From the NCBI RefSeq assembly GCF_038070105.1, contig NZ_JBBPBZ010000002.1, forward strand, positions 1,108,501-1,172,500: DNA of 64,000 nt, in the 5' to 3' direction. Of the stretch, positions 1 to 8,505 are shown one piece after another; position 1 is the first letter of the stretch, and each line of letters starts with the position of its first letter. The position numbers and the translations under genes were made by a program. The notes under the pieces were generated by a model. That model saw only the letters and a list, made by a program, of their open reading frames with translations. It had not been told where the DNA came from and ran no database searches. Source of the stretch: Methylocystis sp. IM3. GTDB taxonomy: Bacteria > Pseudomonadota > Alphaproteobacteria > Rhizobiales > Beijerinckiaceae.

Positions 1-834
1 GCCAACATCATCCTCGGCGCCACCTTCGACTCGGCGCTCGAGGGCGTCGTGCGCGTCTCGGTCGTCGCCACCGGCATCGATCTCGCCGCGATCACCGCCG
101 ACGATCCGACGAGCGCGGCCCGTATGGCGGAGGCGGCCGAGCGCATGCGCGCCCAGCTGCAGCAGCAGGCGAAGCCGCAGCCCTCGGCCATCCCGGTCGT
201 CGAAACCTCGGCGCAGGTCTACGCCATGCCCGAGCGCGCGCCTGCGCCGGCCTATCAGCCGGAAATGCGCGAGCCGGCGCCGGCGTCCTATTACGCCGAG
301 CCGGCGCCGGCCGCGCCGCCCCAGATGACGACCAACGGCGTCTATCTCGAGCCGGTCGGCGCCCGCCCGACCTATGGCGACCCGCGCATGCAGGAGCCGG
401 CGCAGCGCATGATGGCCGAGCCCGCGCCGACGGGCTATGTGCCGCCGCCGCCGGAAATGCCGCGCACGCCGCGCATGCCGTCGATCGAGGACTTCCCCAA
501 GCCGGTTCAGGATCAGATGCGCCAGCATCGCGGCGAGGCGGTCCACGACCCGCGCCGTAAGTCGATCTTCGAGCGCCTCGCCTCCTTCGGCGCGAGCCGT
601 CAGGAGGACGGGATGCCGGGCGCCCCTGCGCCGCAGCATCAGCCCCCGGCGCCGCCGCGCGCCCCGGCGCAGCAGCCCTCGACGGTGTCGGAATATGGCA
701 AGCGTCCGGCCGGCGCGCCGCAGCCGGCGCACGCCGCGCTCGACCCGCATGGCCGCCGTCCGGCGCAGCCGCGCCCTGCCGAGGACGACCATCTCGAAAT
801 CCCGGCCTTCCTGCGCCGGCAGTCGAGCCACTGA
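1..834 (+). CDS. ftsZ: cell division protein FtsZ, C-terminal part (5' end outside window)
   Basis: FtsZ is the tubulin-like GTPase that forms the cytokinetic ring. The window opens inside the gene: the first codons read ANIILGATFD, then SALEGVVRVSVVATGID, which is the conserved end of the FtsZ C-terminal globular domain. About 210 residues of proline- and alanine-rich linker follow, unusually long and typical of alphaproteobacteria. The protein ends in IPAFLRRQSSH, matching the conserved C-terminal peptide that binds FtsA and other membrane tethers. The gene leads into lpxC on the same strand, and a hairpin terminator follows the stop codon. The frame is open from base 1, so the N-terminal GTPase domain lies upstream of the window. 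Confidence 0.96.
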   Translation, partial: ANIILGATFDSALEGVVRVSVVATGIDLAAITADDPTSAARMAEAAERMRAQLQQQAKPQPSAIPVVETSAQVYAMPERAPAPAYQPEMREPAPASYYAEPAPAAPPQMTTNGVYLEPVGARPTYGDPRMQEPAQRMMAEPAPTGYVPPPPEMPRTPRMPSIEDFPKPVQDQMRQHRGEAVHDPRRKSIFERLASFGASRQEDGMPGAPAPQHQPPAPPRAPAQQPSTVSEYGKRPAGAPQPAHAALDPHGRRPAQPRPAEDDHLEIPAFLRRQSSH

Positions 835-855
835 CCATCAGGCGCCCGCCTCGAC

Positions 856-886
856 AAGGGCCCGCTTTGCGCGGGCCTTTGTTTTT
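856..886 (+). terminator. intrinsic terminator after ftsZ
   Basis: A GC-rich stem (GGGCCCGC paired with GCGGGCC) with a short TTTGC loop is followed by GTTTTT. It starts 22 bases after the ftsZ stop codon and would separate ftsZ transcripts from lpxC. Confidence 0.8.
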
Positions 887-994
887 GGCGGGGCTTCCCG
901 GTCTGTAATAAACTGTAAGAAAGCGTTACTGGAGCCCGGCGGCCCGATTGCGCTAATCTTCGCGGTAAATCCGGATCGTCGGCCAAGCCTCACG

Positions 995-1003
995 GGGGAG
1001 GAT
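995..1003 (+). promoter_or_regulatory. ribosome-binding site that decides the lpxC start
   Basis: GGGGGAGGA complements the 16S anti-Shine-Dalgarno sequence and lies about 8 bases before the ATT at 1011. No ATG, GTG or TTG is available in the lpxC frame near it. Confidence 0.6.
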
Positions 1004-1010
1004 TTTTCTC

Positions 1011-1934
1011 ATTCGCCCGAAGTCCCGACCCTCATCGGTTTCGAGCCTTTTCGCGCGCGCGGCGCAGACCACGCTTGCCAGACCCGCGGTTCTCTCGGGC
1101 CGGGGCGTGCATGGCGACCGGCCAGCCAGGGTGACGCTTCTTCCCGCCGCCGCAAATTCGGGCGTGGCGTTCAGCGTCGGCGGAGCCGAGTTGCGCGCCG
1201 ACTGGCGTGGGGTCGACGCCACGCAGATGCGCACGCGCCTCTCGTCCGGCGAGGCGAGCGTCTCGACCGTCGAGCATCTTCTCGCCGCGCTCGCCGGACT
1301 CGGCCTCGACAATGCGCTCGTTCTGGTCGAAGGCGACGAAGTTCCGGCCATGGACGGATCGGCTCAGGCTTTCGTCGAGGCGATCGACGAGGCGGGCGTC
1401 GTCGCGCTCGCCGCGCCGCGCGCCTGCCTGCGCGTCGTCAAGCCCGTGCGGGTCTCGCAGGGCGCCGCCTGGGCGGCCTTGATGCCGGCCGCGCGCGGCC
1501 TGAGTCTCGACGTGGAGATCGCCTTCGAGGGGCCGATCGGCCGCCAGCGGCGCAGACTGGCGCTGACGCCCCAGAGCTTTCGCGCCGAACTCGCGCGCGC
1601 CCGCAGCTTCGGCTTCCTGCGCGACGCGGAGCGTTTGTGGCGGGCGGGGCTCGCGCTCGGCGCCACTCTGGAAAATACCGTGGTGCTCGATGGCGAGACT
1701 GTGTTGAATCCGCAAGGATTGCGCTACGCCGACGAATGCCTGCGCCACAAGATGCTCGACGTGGTGGGCGACCTCGCCCTGGCCGGCGCCCCGATCGTCG
1801 GCGCTTTTCGCTCCTTCAGGGGCGGACACGGGCTCAATATGGCGCTGCTCGAGGCGGCGATGCAGGCGGGCGCGCTGGCGCGCGCGGAGGCCGCAGAGGC
1901 CAGCGAGCGGCCCATGCTTCAGCCCTCGCCATAA
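1011..1934 (+). CDS. lpxC: UDP-3-O-acyl-N-acetylglucosamine deacetylase LpxC
   Basis: LpxC is the zinc deacetylase that commits UDP-acyl-GlcNAc to lipid A synthesis in the cytoplasm. Signature motifs are present: EHLLAALAGLGLDN (zinc His plus catalytic Glu), RSFGFLRD, RYADECLRHKMLDVVGD (zinc His and Asp) and GHGLNMALL (catalytic His). The only standard start codon in frame is GTG at 1107, but the conserved family N-terminus (QTTLARPAVLSGRGVHGD) is encoded upstream of it, and the frame is open back to a TAA at 966. No ATG, GTG, TTG or CTG lies between. The best-placed initiator is ATT at 1011, about 8 bases after a strong GGGGGAGGA ribosome-binding site; this gives 307 residues, the normal family length. 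The function is certain. The start is an inference. Confidence 0.93.
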   Translation: MRPKSRPSSVSSLFARAAQTTLARPAVLSGRGVHGDRPARVTLLPAAANSGVAFSVGGAELRADWRGVDATQMRTRLSSGEASVSTVEHLLAALAGLGLDNALVLVEGDEVPAMDGSAQAFVEAIDEAGVVALAAPRACLRVVKPVRVSQGAAWAALMPAARGLSLDVEIAFEGPIGRQRRRLALTPQSFRAELARARSFGFLRDAERLWRAGLALGATLENTVVLDGETVLNPQGLRYADECLRHKMLDVVGDLALAGAPIVGAFRSFRGGHGLNMALLEAAMQAGALARAEAAEASERPMLQPSP

Positions 1935-2112
1935 TCTCGCCAGAAGAAAATCCTTCCTTCTCGCAGATCACTCTCCGTCGCAACGCGCAGCCAGCGCCGC
2001 GATGACGCGGGCCGGCCGCCGGCGCCGCGAGTGGCGGGGCGCGGCGGATTAGGCTAAAACGTCGCGCGGCAGCGTCGGGGGCTGCTGCTCATTGCCGCAA
2101 GGGGCACTTGAT

Positions 2113-3000
2113 ATGTCGCTTTCCAACGCTTCCTTCCGCTCGTCCGCTTTGCTCGTCGCAGCCGCCCTGGCCTTCTCCGCTGCGCCCGCCCGCGCCGATC
2201 TGATGGATTCGATCACCAGCGGCTTCGGGCTTCTCGGCGGCGGCGAAAAATACAAGATGGAAGTCACGCCCGACGTTCCGGCCGACACACTCTACAACCA
2301 GGGCCTCGCCAAGCTGAAAGCAAAGGATTACGAGGGCGCCGCGAAGAGATTCTCCGAGCTCGAGAAGACCTATCCGTCATCCGAATGGGCGCGCAAAGGC
2401 CTGCTCATGACGATCCACGCCCAGTTCGAAAAGCCCGCCTATGACGATGCGGTGCAGTCTGCGCAGCGCTACATCGGGCTCTATCCGAACTCGGCCGATA
2501 CGCCTTACGTTTATTACATCGCCGGCATGTCCTATTATAATCAGGTGCCGGACGTGATGCGCGACCAGTCGTCTGCGGAAAAGGCGCTTTCGATCTTCCA
2601 GGAGCTCGTCACCAAATATCCGAAGTCGGAATATGTCGCCGACGCGCGTTACAAGATGGGCGTCGCCCGCGACCAGCTCGCCGCCAAGGAAATGCAGGTC
2701 GGCCGCTTCTATCTCACGCGCAAGAACTATCCCGCGGCCATCAACCGGTTCCACGAGGTTCTGTCCAAATTCCAGACCACCCGACATACGGAGGAGGCGC
2801 TCTATCGCCTCACCGAAGCCTATCTCGCCATGGGCGTCACCAATGAGGCGCAGACCGCGGCCGCGATTCTAGGGCACAATTTCCCGGATTCGCAGTGGTA
2901 CAAGGACGCTGTCGAGCTGCTGAAGAGCGACGGGCTGGCGCCGCACGAATATACCGATTCCTGGCTCTCAAAGATCGGCAAGACGCTGCACGCCATCTGA
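2113..3000 (+). CDS. bamD: outer membrane protein assembly factor BamD (ComL family)
   Basis: BamD is the TPR-type periplasmic subunit of the BAM complex that inserts beta-barrel proteins into the outer membrane. Family landmarks include DTLYNQGLAKLKAKDYEGA near the N-terminus, the AAKEMQVGRFYL segment and GHNFPDSQWYKDA near the end. I prefer ATG 2113 (295 residues), preceded by AAGGGG, over an upstream TTG at 2092. Oddity: BamD is normally a lipoprotein, but here the signal peptide (residues 1-29, ending APARA) resembles a signal-peptidase-I type and the protein contains no cysteine at all, so it cannot be lipidated as written. It follows lpxC, as in related genomes. Confidence 0.92.
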   Translation: MSLSNASFRSSALLVAAALAFSAAPARADLMDSITSGFGLLGGGEKYKMEVTPDVPADTLYNQGLAKLKAKDYEGAAKRFSELEKTYPSSEWARKGLLMTIHAQFEKPAYDDAVQSAQRYIGLYPNSADTPYVYYIAGMSYYNQVPDVMRDQSSAEKALSIFQELVTKYPKSEYVADARYKMGVARDQLAAKEMQVGRFYLTRKNYPAAINRFHEVLSKFQTTRHTEEALYRLTEAYLAMGVTNEAQTAAAILGHNFPDSQWYKDAVELLKSDGLAPHEYTDSWLSKIGKTLHAI

Positions 3001-3004
3001 GGTC

Positions 3005-3892
3005 TTACGGGGCGAGATGCGCTCGCAGGAAGCGGCCCGCCTGCGCCAGCGCGCGCCGGCCGTCCGCAAGGCCGGCGTTCCACATCTGCCAGGCGTGAAT
3101 CATATGCGGCCAGATTTCCAGCGTGACCGCCACATTCGCGGCGCCCGCCGCCTCGGCGAAGCGCGTCGAATCCGAGAGAAGCGTCTCCGCCGCTCCGACC
3201 TGTATGAGCAGGGGCGGCAGCTCCGCCAGATCGGCGAAGAGCGGCGAGAGCCTCGGATCCTTGCGGTCGGCGCCCGCAGCATAGGCGCTCGCAAGCTCCT
3301 CGAGATAAGGCTTGTGGATCAGCGGATCGACGGCGTCTTTTGTTGCGAGCGTCTCGCCCGATAGGGTGAGATCCGTCCAGGGCGACGAGAGCCACAGACA
3401 GGCCGGCGTCGCGGCGCCGCCATCGCGCTGCCGCATCGCCAGCGCCACGCAAAGTCCGCCGCCGGCGCTATCGCCGCCAAGGGCGACGTGTTTCGCGGAA
3501 AGTCCCTGCGCCTCCAGAAAACGCCAGGCGGCGAAGGCGTCGTCGTGCGCGGCGGGGAAGGGATGCTCTGGCGCCAGCCGATAGGCGACCGCGAGGGTGC
3601 GCGCCCCGGCGGCGCGGCCCGCTTCCGTGACCATGCGGCGATGGCTCACGATCGAACCCGAGCAATAGCCGCCGCCATGGAAGAACAGCAGGACCCGGGA
3701 CGGATCGGCGCCCGGCGCGAGCGACCATTCGGCCGCGAGCCCGCCGATTGTTACGGGCGTCAGGGCGATATCGGACGCGACCGGCCAATGGGCGCCGACG
3801 TCCTCGATCCGCGCGCGCCGCTCCGCCCAGCCGACCGGGCGCGGCCTGGCGGCGAGGAGCGCGCGAACACGGTTGATTTCGTCATCGGCCAT
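3005..3892 (-). CDS. alpha/beta hydrolase, HSL-type (family IV) esterase/lipase
   Basis: Predicted cytoplasmic carboxylester hydrolase of the hormone-sensitive-lipase family. It has the oxyanion-hole motif HGGG (in LLFFHGGGYCSG), the nucleophile elbow GDSAGG and a C-terminal catalytic His region (WPHMIHAWQMW). The start at 3892 (MADDEINRV) is chosen because GGGGAGGT lies 5 bases upstream; a longer frame starts at 3934. It lies on the opposite strand between bamD and recN, an insertion into a gene order that is otherwise the common lpxC-bamD-recN arrangement. The substrate cannot be told from sequence. Confidence 0.85.
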   Translation of the reverse strand: MADDEINRVRALLAARPRPVGWAERRARIEDVGAHWPVASDIALTPVTIGGLAAEWSLAPGADPSRVLLFFHGGGYCSGSIVSHRRMVTEAGRAAGARTLAVAYRLAPEHPFPAAHDDAFAAWRFLEAQGLSAKHVALGGDSAGGGLCVALAMRQRDGGAATPACLWLSSPWTDLTLSGETLATKDAVDPLIHKPYLEELASAYAAGADRKDPRLSPLFADLAELPPLLIQVGAAETLLSDSTRFAEAAGAANVAVTLEIWPHMIHAWQMWNAGLADGRRALAQAGRFLRAHLAP

Positions 3893-3991
3893 GCCAACCT
3901 CCCCGCGAAGCGGCGAATCGCCTTTGCCGTCCACAGAATAATGGCCGCCGCGCCGCGCCCCGCGACGGCCGGCCGACTAAAGTAGAGCGTC

Positions 3992-5668
3992 ATGCTGGTC
4001 CGTCTGTCCATACGCGACATCGTGCTGATCGATGCGCTCGATCTCGACTTCGGGCCGGGGCTGACGACGCTCACCGGCGAGACGGGCGCGGGCAAGTCGA
4101 TCCTGCTCGACGCCTTCATGCTCGCGCTCGGCGGGCGCGGCGACGCCTCGCTCGTGCGCGCGGGCTGCGAGCAGGGGCAGGTGACGGCGGTCTTCGATCT
4201 GGCACCCGATCATCCCGCCCATCTCGCGGCGCGCGAATTTGGCCTCTCCTCCGAGGACGAACTTGTGCTGCGCCGGGTGCAGGCGGCCGACGGGCGCACC
4301 CGCGGCTTCGTCAATGATCAGCCGGCGACGGCGCAGGCGCTGCGCGCCATCGGGGGCGAACTCGTCGAAATTCACTGCCAGCACGACGACCGCGCGCTCG
4401 TCGATCCGAACGCCCATCGCGCGCTGGTCGATGCGCATGGCGGCCTTTCCGGGCAGGCGGGGGAGACGCGCGCGAGGCATGGCGCCTGGCAGGCGGCGCG
4501 CCGCCTGCTCGCCGAGGAGGAGGCGCGCATCGCCAGGGCGCGGGCCGAGGCTGATTATCTCCGCCACGCCCATGAGGAGCTGACGAAGCTCGGCCCGCAG
4601 GAGGGCGAGGAGGAGGCGCTGGCCGAGCGGCGCCTGTTCATGCAGCGCGCCGAAAAGGTTGCGACCGACATTCGCGACGCGCTCGCCGCTTTCGCCGACG
4701 AGCGCGGCCCGGCGGCCGAGATCGCGCAAACCGCGCGCCGGCTCGAACGCCGCCTGACGCAGGCGCCCACGATTCTGGAGCCGCCGGCCCGCGCTTTGGC
4801 GCAGGCGGTCGACGCGCTCGGCCTCGCCGAACAGGCGCTGGAGCAGGCCCTCGCCGAGACGCGTTTCGATCAGGCCGAACTGGAGCGCGTCGAGGAGCGG
4901 CTTTTCGCCCTGCGCGGGGCCGCGCGCAAATATCAGGTTCCCGTGCCGGAGCTGCCGCGTCTTGCGGCTAAATTTGCAGACGACCTCGCGGCGCTCGACG
5001 CCTCCGAGGCGCGGCTCGTCGCGCTCGGCAAGGGGCTCGAGGCGGCCAAGGCCGACTATGACGAGTCGGCGAGCGCGCTCTCCGCCGCGCGCCGAAAGGC
5101 GGCGAAGACGCTCGACGCCCTCGTCGACGCGGAGCTCGCGCCCCTCAAGCTCGAGGGCGCGCATTTCTCGACGCAGATCACGAGCGACCCCGAGAATCCC
5201 GGGCCGGAGGGGATCGACCGCGTCGAATTCTGGGTGCAGACCAATCCGGGCTCGCGTCCGGGTCCGCTGACCAAGGTCGCATCCGGGGGCGAGCTCGCGC
5301 GTTTCATGCTGGCCCTGAAGGTCGTGCTCGCGGATCGCGGCTCGGCGCCCACGCTCGTCTTCGATGAGATCGACACGGGCGTCGGCGGCGCGGTGGCGCA
5401 CGCCATCGGCCAGCGCCTCGCACGGCTCGCCTTACGCGCGCAAGTTCTCGCCGTCACTCACGCGCCGCAGGTCGCCGCCCGCGCGAGCCGGCATTTGCGC
5501 ATCAGCAAGGGCGCCCCGGCGAAGGGCAAGGAAAAGCGCGTGGCGACGCGCGTCGCCGTTCTGGCCGAGGCCGAACGGCGCGAGGAGATCGCGCGCATGC
5601 TCTCAGGCGCAGCGATCACCGACGAAGCGCGCGCGGCGGCGATGCGGCTCCTGGAGGGAGCGGGATAG
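3992..5668 (+). CDS. recN: DNA repair protein RecN
   Basis: RecN is an SMC-like ATPase that acts at double-strand breaks with RecA. It has the Walker A motif GETGAGKS at residues 29-36, long central coiled-coil arms, the ABC signature SGGELARFMLALKV and the Walker B region LVFDEIDTGVGG. The length of 558 residues is normal. There is no clear GTTC-N7-GTTC operator just upstream, so SOS control is not evident here. It converges with nth. Confidence 0.95.
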   Translation: MLVRLSIRDIVLIDALDLDFGPGLTTLTGETGAGKSILLDAFMLALGGRGDASLVRAGCEQGQVTAVFDLAPDHPAHLAAREFGLSSEDELVLRRVQAADGRTRGFVNDQPATAQALRAIGGELVEIHCQHDDRALVDPNAHRALVDAHGGLSGQAGETRARHGAWQAARRLLAEEEARIARARAEADYLRHAHEELTKLGPQEGEEEALAERRLFMQRAEKVATDIRDALAAFADERGPAAEIAQTARRLERRLTQAPTILEPPARALAQAVDALGLAEQALEQALAETRFDQAELERVEERLFALRGAARKYQVPVPELPRLAAKFADDLAALDASEARLVALGKGLEAAKADYDESASALSAARRKAAKTLDALVDAELAPLKLEGAHFSTQITSDPENPGPEGIDRVEFWVQTNPGSRPGPLTKVASGGELARFMLALKVVLADRGSAPTLVFDEIDTGVGGAVAHAIGQRLARLALRAQVLAVTHAPQVAARASRHLRISKGAPAKGKEKRVATRVAVLAEAERREEIARMLSGAAITDEARAAAMRLLEGAG

Positions 5669-5718
5669 GGGCGGGGGCGCCACCTCTGCGGCGCATGGGC
5701 GCTTCTCGATCCGCCTTT

Positions 5719-6408
5719 TCAAGCCGTCTTCTGCTTGAACGTGCACAACTCATAGAGAATGCACCGCGCGCATTCCGGCTTCCTGGCCTTGCACACATAA
5801 CGCCCGTGCAGAATGAGCCAGTGGTGCGCGTGCAGCAGGTATTTTTCCGGCACGACCGCCTCGAGTCCCGCTTCGACCGCTTCCGGCGTCGCGCCCTTCG
5901 CGATCGGCAGGCGGTTGGACACCCGGAAGATATGCGTGTCCACCGCGATGGTCGGCTGATGGAATGCAATGTTGAGCACCACATTCGCCGTCTTGCGGCC
6001 GACGCCGGGCAGGGCGATCAGCTCCTCGCGCGTTCGAGGCACTCTTCCGCCGTGCCGCTCGATCAGCATCTGCGACAGCGCCACGACATTCTTCGCCTTG
6101 GTGCGAAAGAGGCCGATGGTCTTGATCGCCTCGCGAACCCGCTCCTCGCCGAGCGCGACCATTTTCTCGGGCGTATCGGCCAGAGCGAAGAGGGCAGGCG
6201 TCGCCTTGTTCACCCCGGCGTCCGTCGCCTGCGCCGAGAGCACGACGGCGACGAGGAGGGTGAAGGGATTCGTGTAATGGAGTTCGCCCTTCGGCTCGGG
6301 ATTGGCCTCGGCGAGGCGGGCGAAGATCGCTTCGATGCGTGCGGCCTCCGCGGCGCGCTTGCGCCCTCTCGCCGCGCTCTTCGAGCCTGCGCTGTTTCTT
6401 CCTGCCAT
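5719..6408 (-). CDS. nth: endonuclease III (DNA glycosylase/AP lyase)
   Basis: Bifunctional base-excision repair enzyme for oxidised pyrimidines. The helix-hairpin-helix ELIALPGVGRKTANVV contains the catalytic Lys, VDTHIFRVSNR contains the catalytic Asp, and the C-terminal 4Fe-4S motif is CKARKPECARCILYELC (C-x6-C-x2-C-x5-C). The basic N-terminal extension (about 20 residues) is common in alphaproteobacteria. It is divergent from the DUF2244 gene with 49 bases between starts. Confidence 0.95.
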   Translation of the reverse strand: MAGRNSAGSKSAARGRKRAAEAARIEAIFARLAEANPEPKGELHYTNPFTLLVAVVLSAQATDAGVNKATPALFALADTPEKMVALGEERVREAIKTIGLFRTKAKNVVALSQMLIERHGGRVPRTREELIALPGVGRKTANVVLNIAFHQPTIAVDTHIFRVSNRLPIAKGATPEAVEAGLEAVVPEKYLLHAHHWLILHGRYVCKARKPECARCILYELCTFKQKTA

Positions 6409-6457
6409 CGGCGCGTTATATCTTTACGTTCGGAGGGACGAAAGACGCTGCTCGCCC

Positions 6458-6949
6458 ATGTCGGATCCTTTTGACGAACCCATCTTTCAGACGCGCCTGA
6501 CGCCGCACCGATCCTTGACCCCCGGCGGTTTCTACTTGCTGATCGTGGTCTTTTGCGTCGCGCAGGGCGTCTTCGCCATCCCCTTTCTTTTCATGGGCGC
6601 CTGGCCGGTCGCGGGCTTCATGGGGCTCGACGCGCTTGCCCTCTTTGTCGCCTTCCGCGTCAGCTTCCGCGACGCGCGCGCTTATGAGACGCTCGACCTG
6701 ACGCCGCTGGAACTCGTCTTCGCAAAGGTCGGCGCCGGCGGGCGGCGGCGAGAATGGCGATTCAATCCCTCATGGGTGCGTCTCGAACAGAAAGTGCACG
6801 AGGAATTCGGGACGCAGAGCGTGGCGCTGGTCTTTCGCGGCGAGGCGGTCGAGGTCGGCAGTTTTCTGGGGCCGGATCAGAAAGCGGAACTCGCCAAAAA
6901 CCTGTCCCGGGCGCTGGCGGCCGCCCGGCTCGGTCCTCGTTTCAGCTAG
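6458..6949 (+). CDS. DUF2244 integral membrane protein
   Basis: A 163-residue protein of the DUF2244 family, which is of unknown function and widespread in alphaproteobacteria. Two adjacent hydrophobic helices (residues about 25-65) precede a soluble part with the typical family segments YETLDLTPLELVF and WRFNPSWVRL. ATG 6458 (MSDPFDEPIF) is the start supported by family alignment; the frame is open further upstream, but that part overlaps nth. The stop overlaps the dedA stop by 8 bases on the opposite strand. Confidence 0.85.
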   Translation: MSDPFDEPIFQTRLTPHRSLTPGGFYLLIVVFCVAQGVFAIPFLFMGAWPVAGFMGLDALALFVAFRVSFRDARAYETLDLTPLELVFAKVGAGGRRREWRFNPSWVRLEQKVHEEFGTQSVALVFRGEAVEVGSFLGPDQKAELAKNLSRALAAARLGPRFS

Positions 6950-7595
6950 AGCCGCCGCCGCGCTGGGAGAGCATGTCGTCCGCCTCGCGCATCAGCCGCG
7001 CCTCGTTCGCCTTGTAATAGCGCCACAGCATGAAGCCGCCGCCAATGGCGCACAGGACGCCAAGCGTCGCGAGGGGGCCGTGCACCTTCTCGAAGCCCGC
7101 CGTGAGGTAATAGGCGCCAAAGCCGAAGACCATCGCCCAGACGACGCCGCCCGCGGCGTTGAAGAGGAAGAAGCGCCCCGCCGGCAGACGATTGGCGCCT
7201 GCAAGCAGCGCCGCGAGAATGCGCAGCAGCGCGACGAAGCGGCCGAAGAAGACGATGGCGCCGCCCCATTTGTAGAAAAGATATTGGCCAAGTCGCAGCT
7301 TGCTGGCGCCGATTCCCACGCGCCAACCATGCCGTTCGAGGAAGCGATAGCCGAACTCGCGGCCGATCCAGTAGCCGATATTATCGCCGACGATCGCGCC
7401 GCCAGCGGCCGCCAGAACGATGGCGTCGATCGACAGCGCGCCCGAGAGCCTGGCGTAGATGGACGCGCCGACGAGCATGGTCTCGCCTGGAAGCGGCAGG
7501 CCGGAGCTTTCGAGCGCCACGACGGCGAAAATCGCCCAATAGCCATAGGCCGAGAGAACCGAGGCGATCTGCGCCTGCTCGAGAAAATGGCCCAT
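6942..7595 (-). CDS. DedA family membrane protein
   Basis: DedA-family polytopic inner-membrane protein (217 residues), related to SNARE-associated/VTT proteins and implicated in membrane lipid homeostasis. Conserved segments include ESSGLPLPGETML near the N-terminus, GDNIGYWIGREFGYRF and FFGRFVALLRILAALLAG (F-x3-R-x4-R pattern of the family). The start at 7595 is supported by GAGGTAGCGGGG directly before the ATG. The exact lipid substrate is unknown. Confidence 0.9.
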   Translation of the reverse strand: MGHFLEQAQIASVLSAYGYWAIFAVVALESSGLPLPGETMLVGASIYARLSGALSIDAIVLAAAGGAIVGDNIGYWIGREFGYRFLERHGWRVGIGASKLRLGQYLFYKWGGAIVFFGRFVALLRILAALLAGANRLPAGRFFLFNAAGGVVWAMVFGFGAYYLTAGFEKVHGPLATLGVLCAIGGGFMLWRYYKANEARLMREADDMLSQRGGGSS

Positions 7596-7739
7596 CCCCG
7601 CTACCTCGCTCGGCGAAAACCGGCGGGAGCCGTCGCTCGACCGGCGCTCGAAAGCTTCGCTGCCGGTAGATATAGGCCCTTGAATCAAGAAAGCGACGCC
7701 CGACGGCGCCGCTTTCGATGCGTAAAGCCGGAGTGTTTT

Positions 7740-8096
7740 TTACTGATATTGATGCAGGCCCAGGCAGCTCAATTCGATCGGCAGGGGCCGGCCGAGAACG
7801 ACGTCGTCATCCAAGAAGAGCGCTCCGTCCTCGAGCGCCGGTTCGAGCACCGCGCGCAGGCCCATGAGCAAAGGCTGGTCGTCGCCCGTTATCCTCTCCC
7901 GCAGCGCATCGCGAACGCCATCATCCGCCCGGCGCGCAAACTCACGTACAACCGCGGCGACGAATCTCCCCACACCCATGCCCTTCTGATGCGCGGCGAC
8001 GCGCACGCGCTCGGCGAAACGGCCGCCGATGCACGAAAGCGCAGCCTGGGCGACCATCTCGTTGGAGCAGGAATGAATGAGATCCGCAACCAGCAT
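7740..8096 (-). CDS. hypothetical protein, possible ribbon-helix-helix-like segment
   Basis: Unrecognised 118-residue protein. It is probably real because a strong GGAGGACACC ribosome-binding site precedes the ATG and the frame has a normal composition. No signal peptide or transmembrane helix is obvious. The middle (FAERVRVAAHQKGMGVGRFV) has the amphipathic pattern of small DNA-binding or adaptor proteins, and the C-terminus is acidic (LEDGALFLDDDV). It stands alone between dedA and gloA with long non-coding flanks. No function is proposed. Confidence 0.6.
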   Translation of the reverse strand: MLVADLIHSCSNEMVAQAALSCIGGRFAERVRVAAHQKGMGVGRFVAAVVREFARRADDGVRDALRERITGDDQPLLMGLRAVLEPALEDGALFLDDDVVLGRPLPIELSCLGLHQYQ

Positions 8097-8505
8097 GGTG
8101 TCCTCCGCTTCTCTTACTTGTTTCAGCCTCTTTTGCCCTCTTCATTGGCGCGCTTCTCGCGCGCTTCGATGAAAAGCCGAACAGCCCGCGCGCCAGTGCA
8201 TCGAGCCGTCCACCTTGGAAAAACCTGGCCTCGAAAAGAGGCCGGGCGCATCGGTCGAGCCAAGAGCTTCGTTGGCAAACTCATGGTTCGCGACGCATAA
8301 CCGCTCTACGCTCCCACTGTGACCGGGGTACGACGAGCAGCGACAAGTTGTACGACGAGGAGACGCTACGCGCCCATGCAGCGCCTCCGTATGAACGCAA
8401 CGCGCCACTTGCGCCGAAGTTTCATGCGGAAGGTAAAAATTCGTCGCTGCGCATGCGAAAAGCAGACCAGTCAGCGAAGCTTGTGCGGCGCAGCGTCCCT
8501 GAGCC
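8097..8505. other. 408-base intergenic region
   Basis: No convincing protein gene. It contains a terminator-like hairpin on the minus strand (8219-8246) about 260 bases beyond the glyoxalase stop. It may hold the 3' untranslated region of that gene or a small unannotated transcript. A 155-codon minus-strand frame through it lacks a ribosome-binding site and overlaps gloA. Confidence 0.5.
8219..8246 (-). terminator. intrinsic terminator on the minus strand
   Basis: Read on the minus strand, CCCGGCCTC-ttttc-GAGGCCAGG is followed by TTTTT: a 9-pair stem with one G-T pair and a U-run. The nearest upstream gene on this strand is the glyoxalase, 260 bases away. Confidence 0.6.

Noticed and set aside
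437..2005. Long open frame across ftsZ and lpxC
   Set aside because: Arg/Ala/Ser-rich composition and overlap with two certain genes mark it as a shadow of GC-rich coding sequence.
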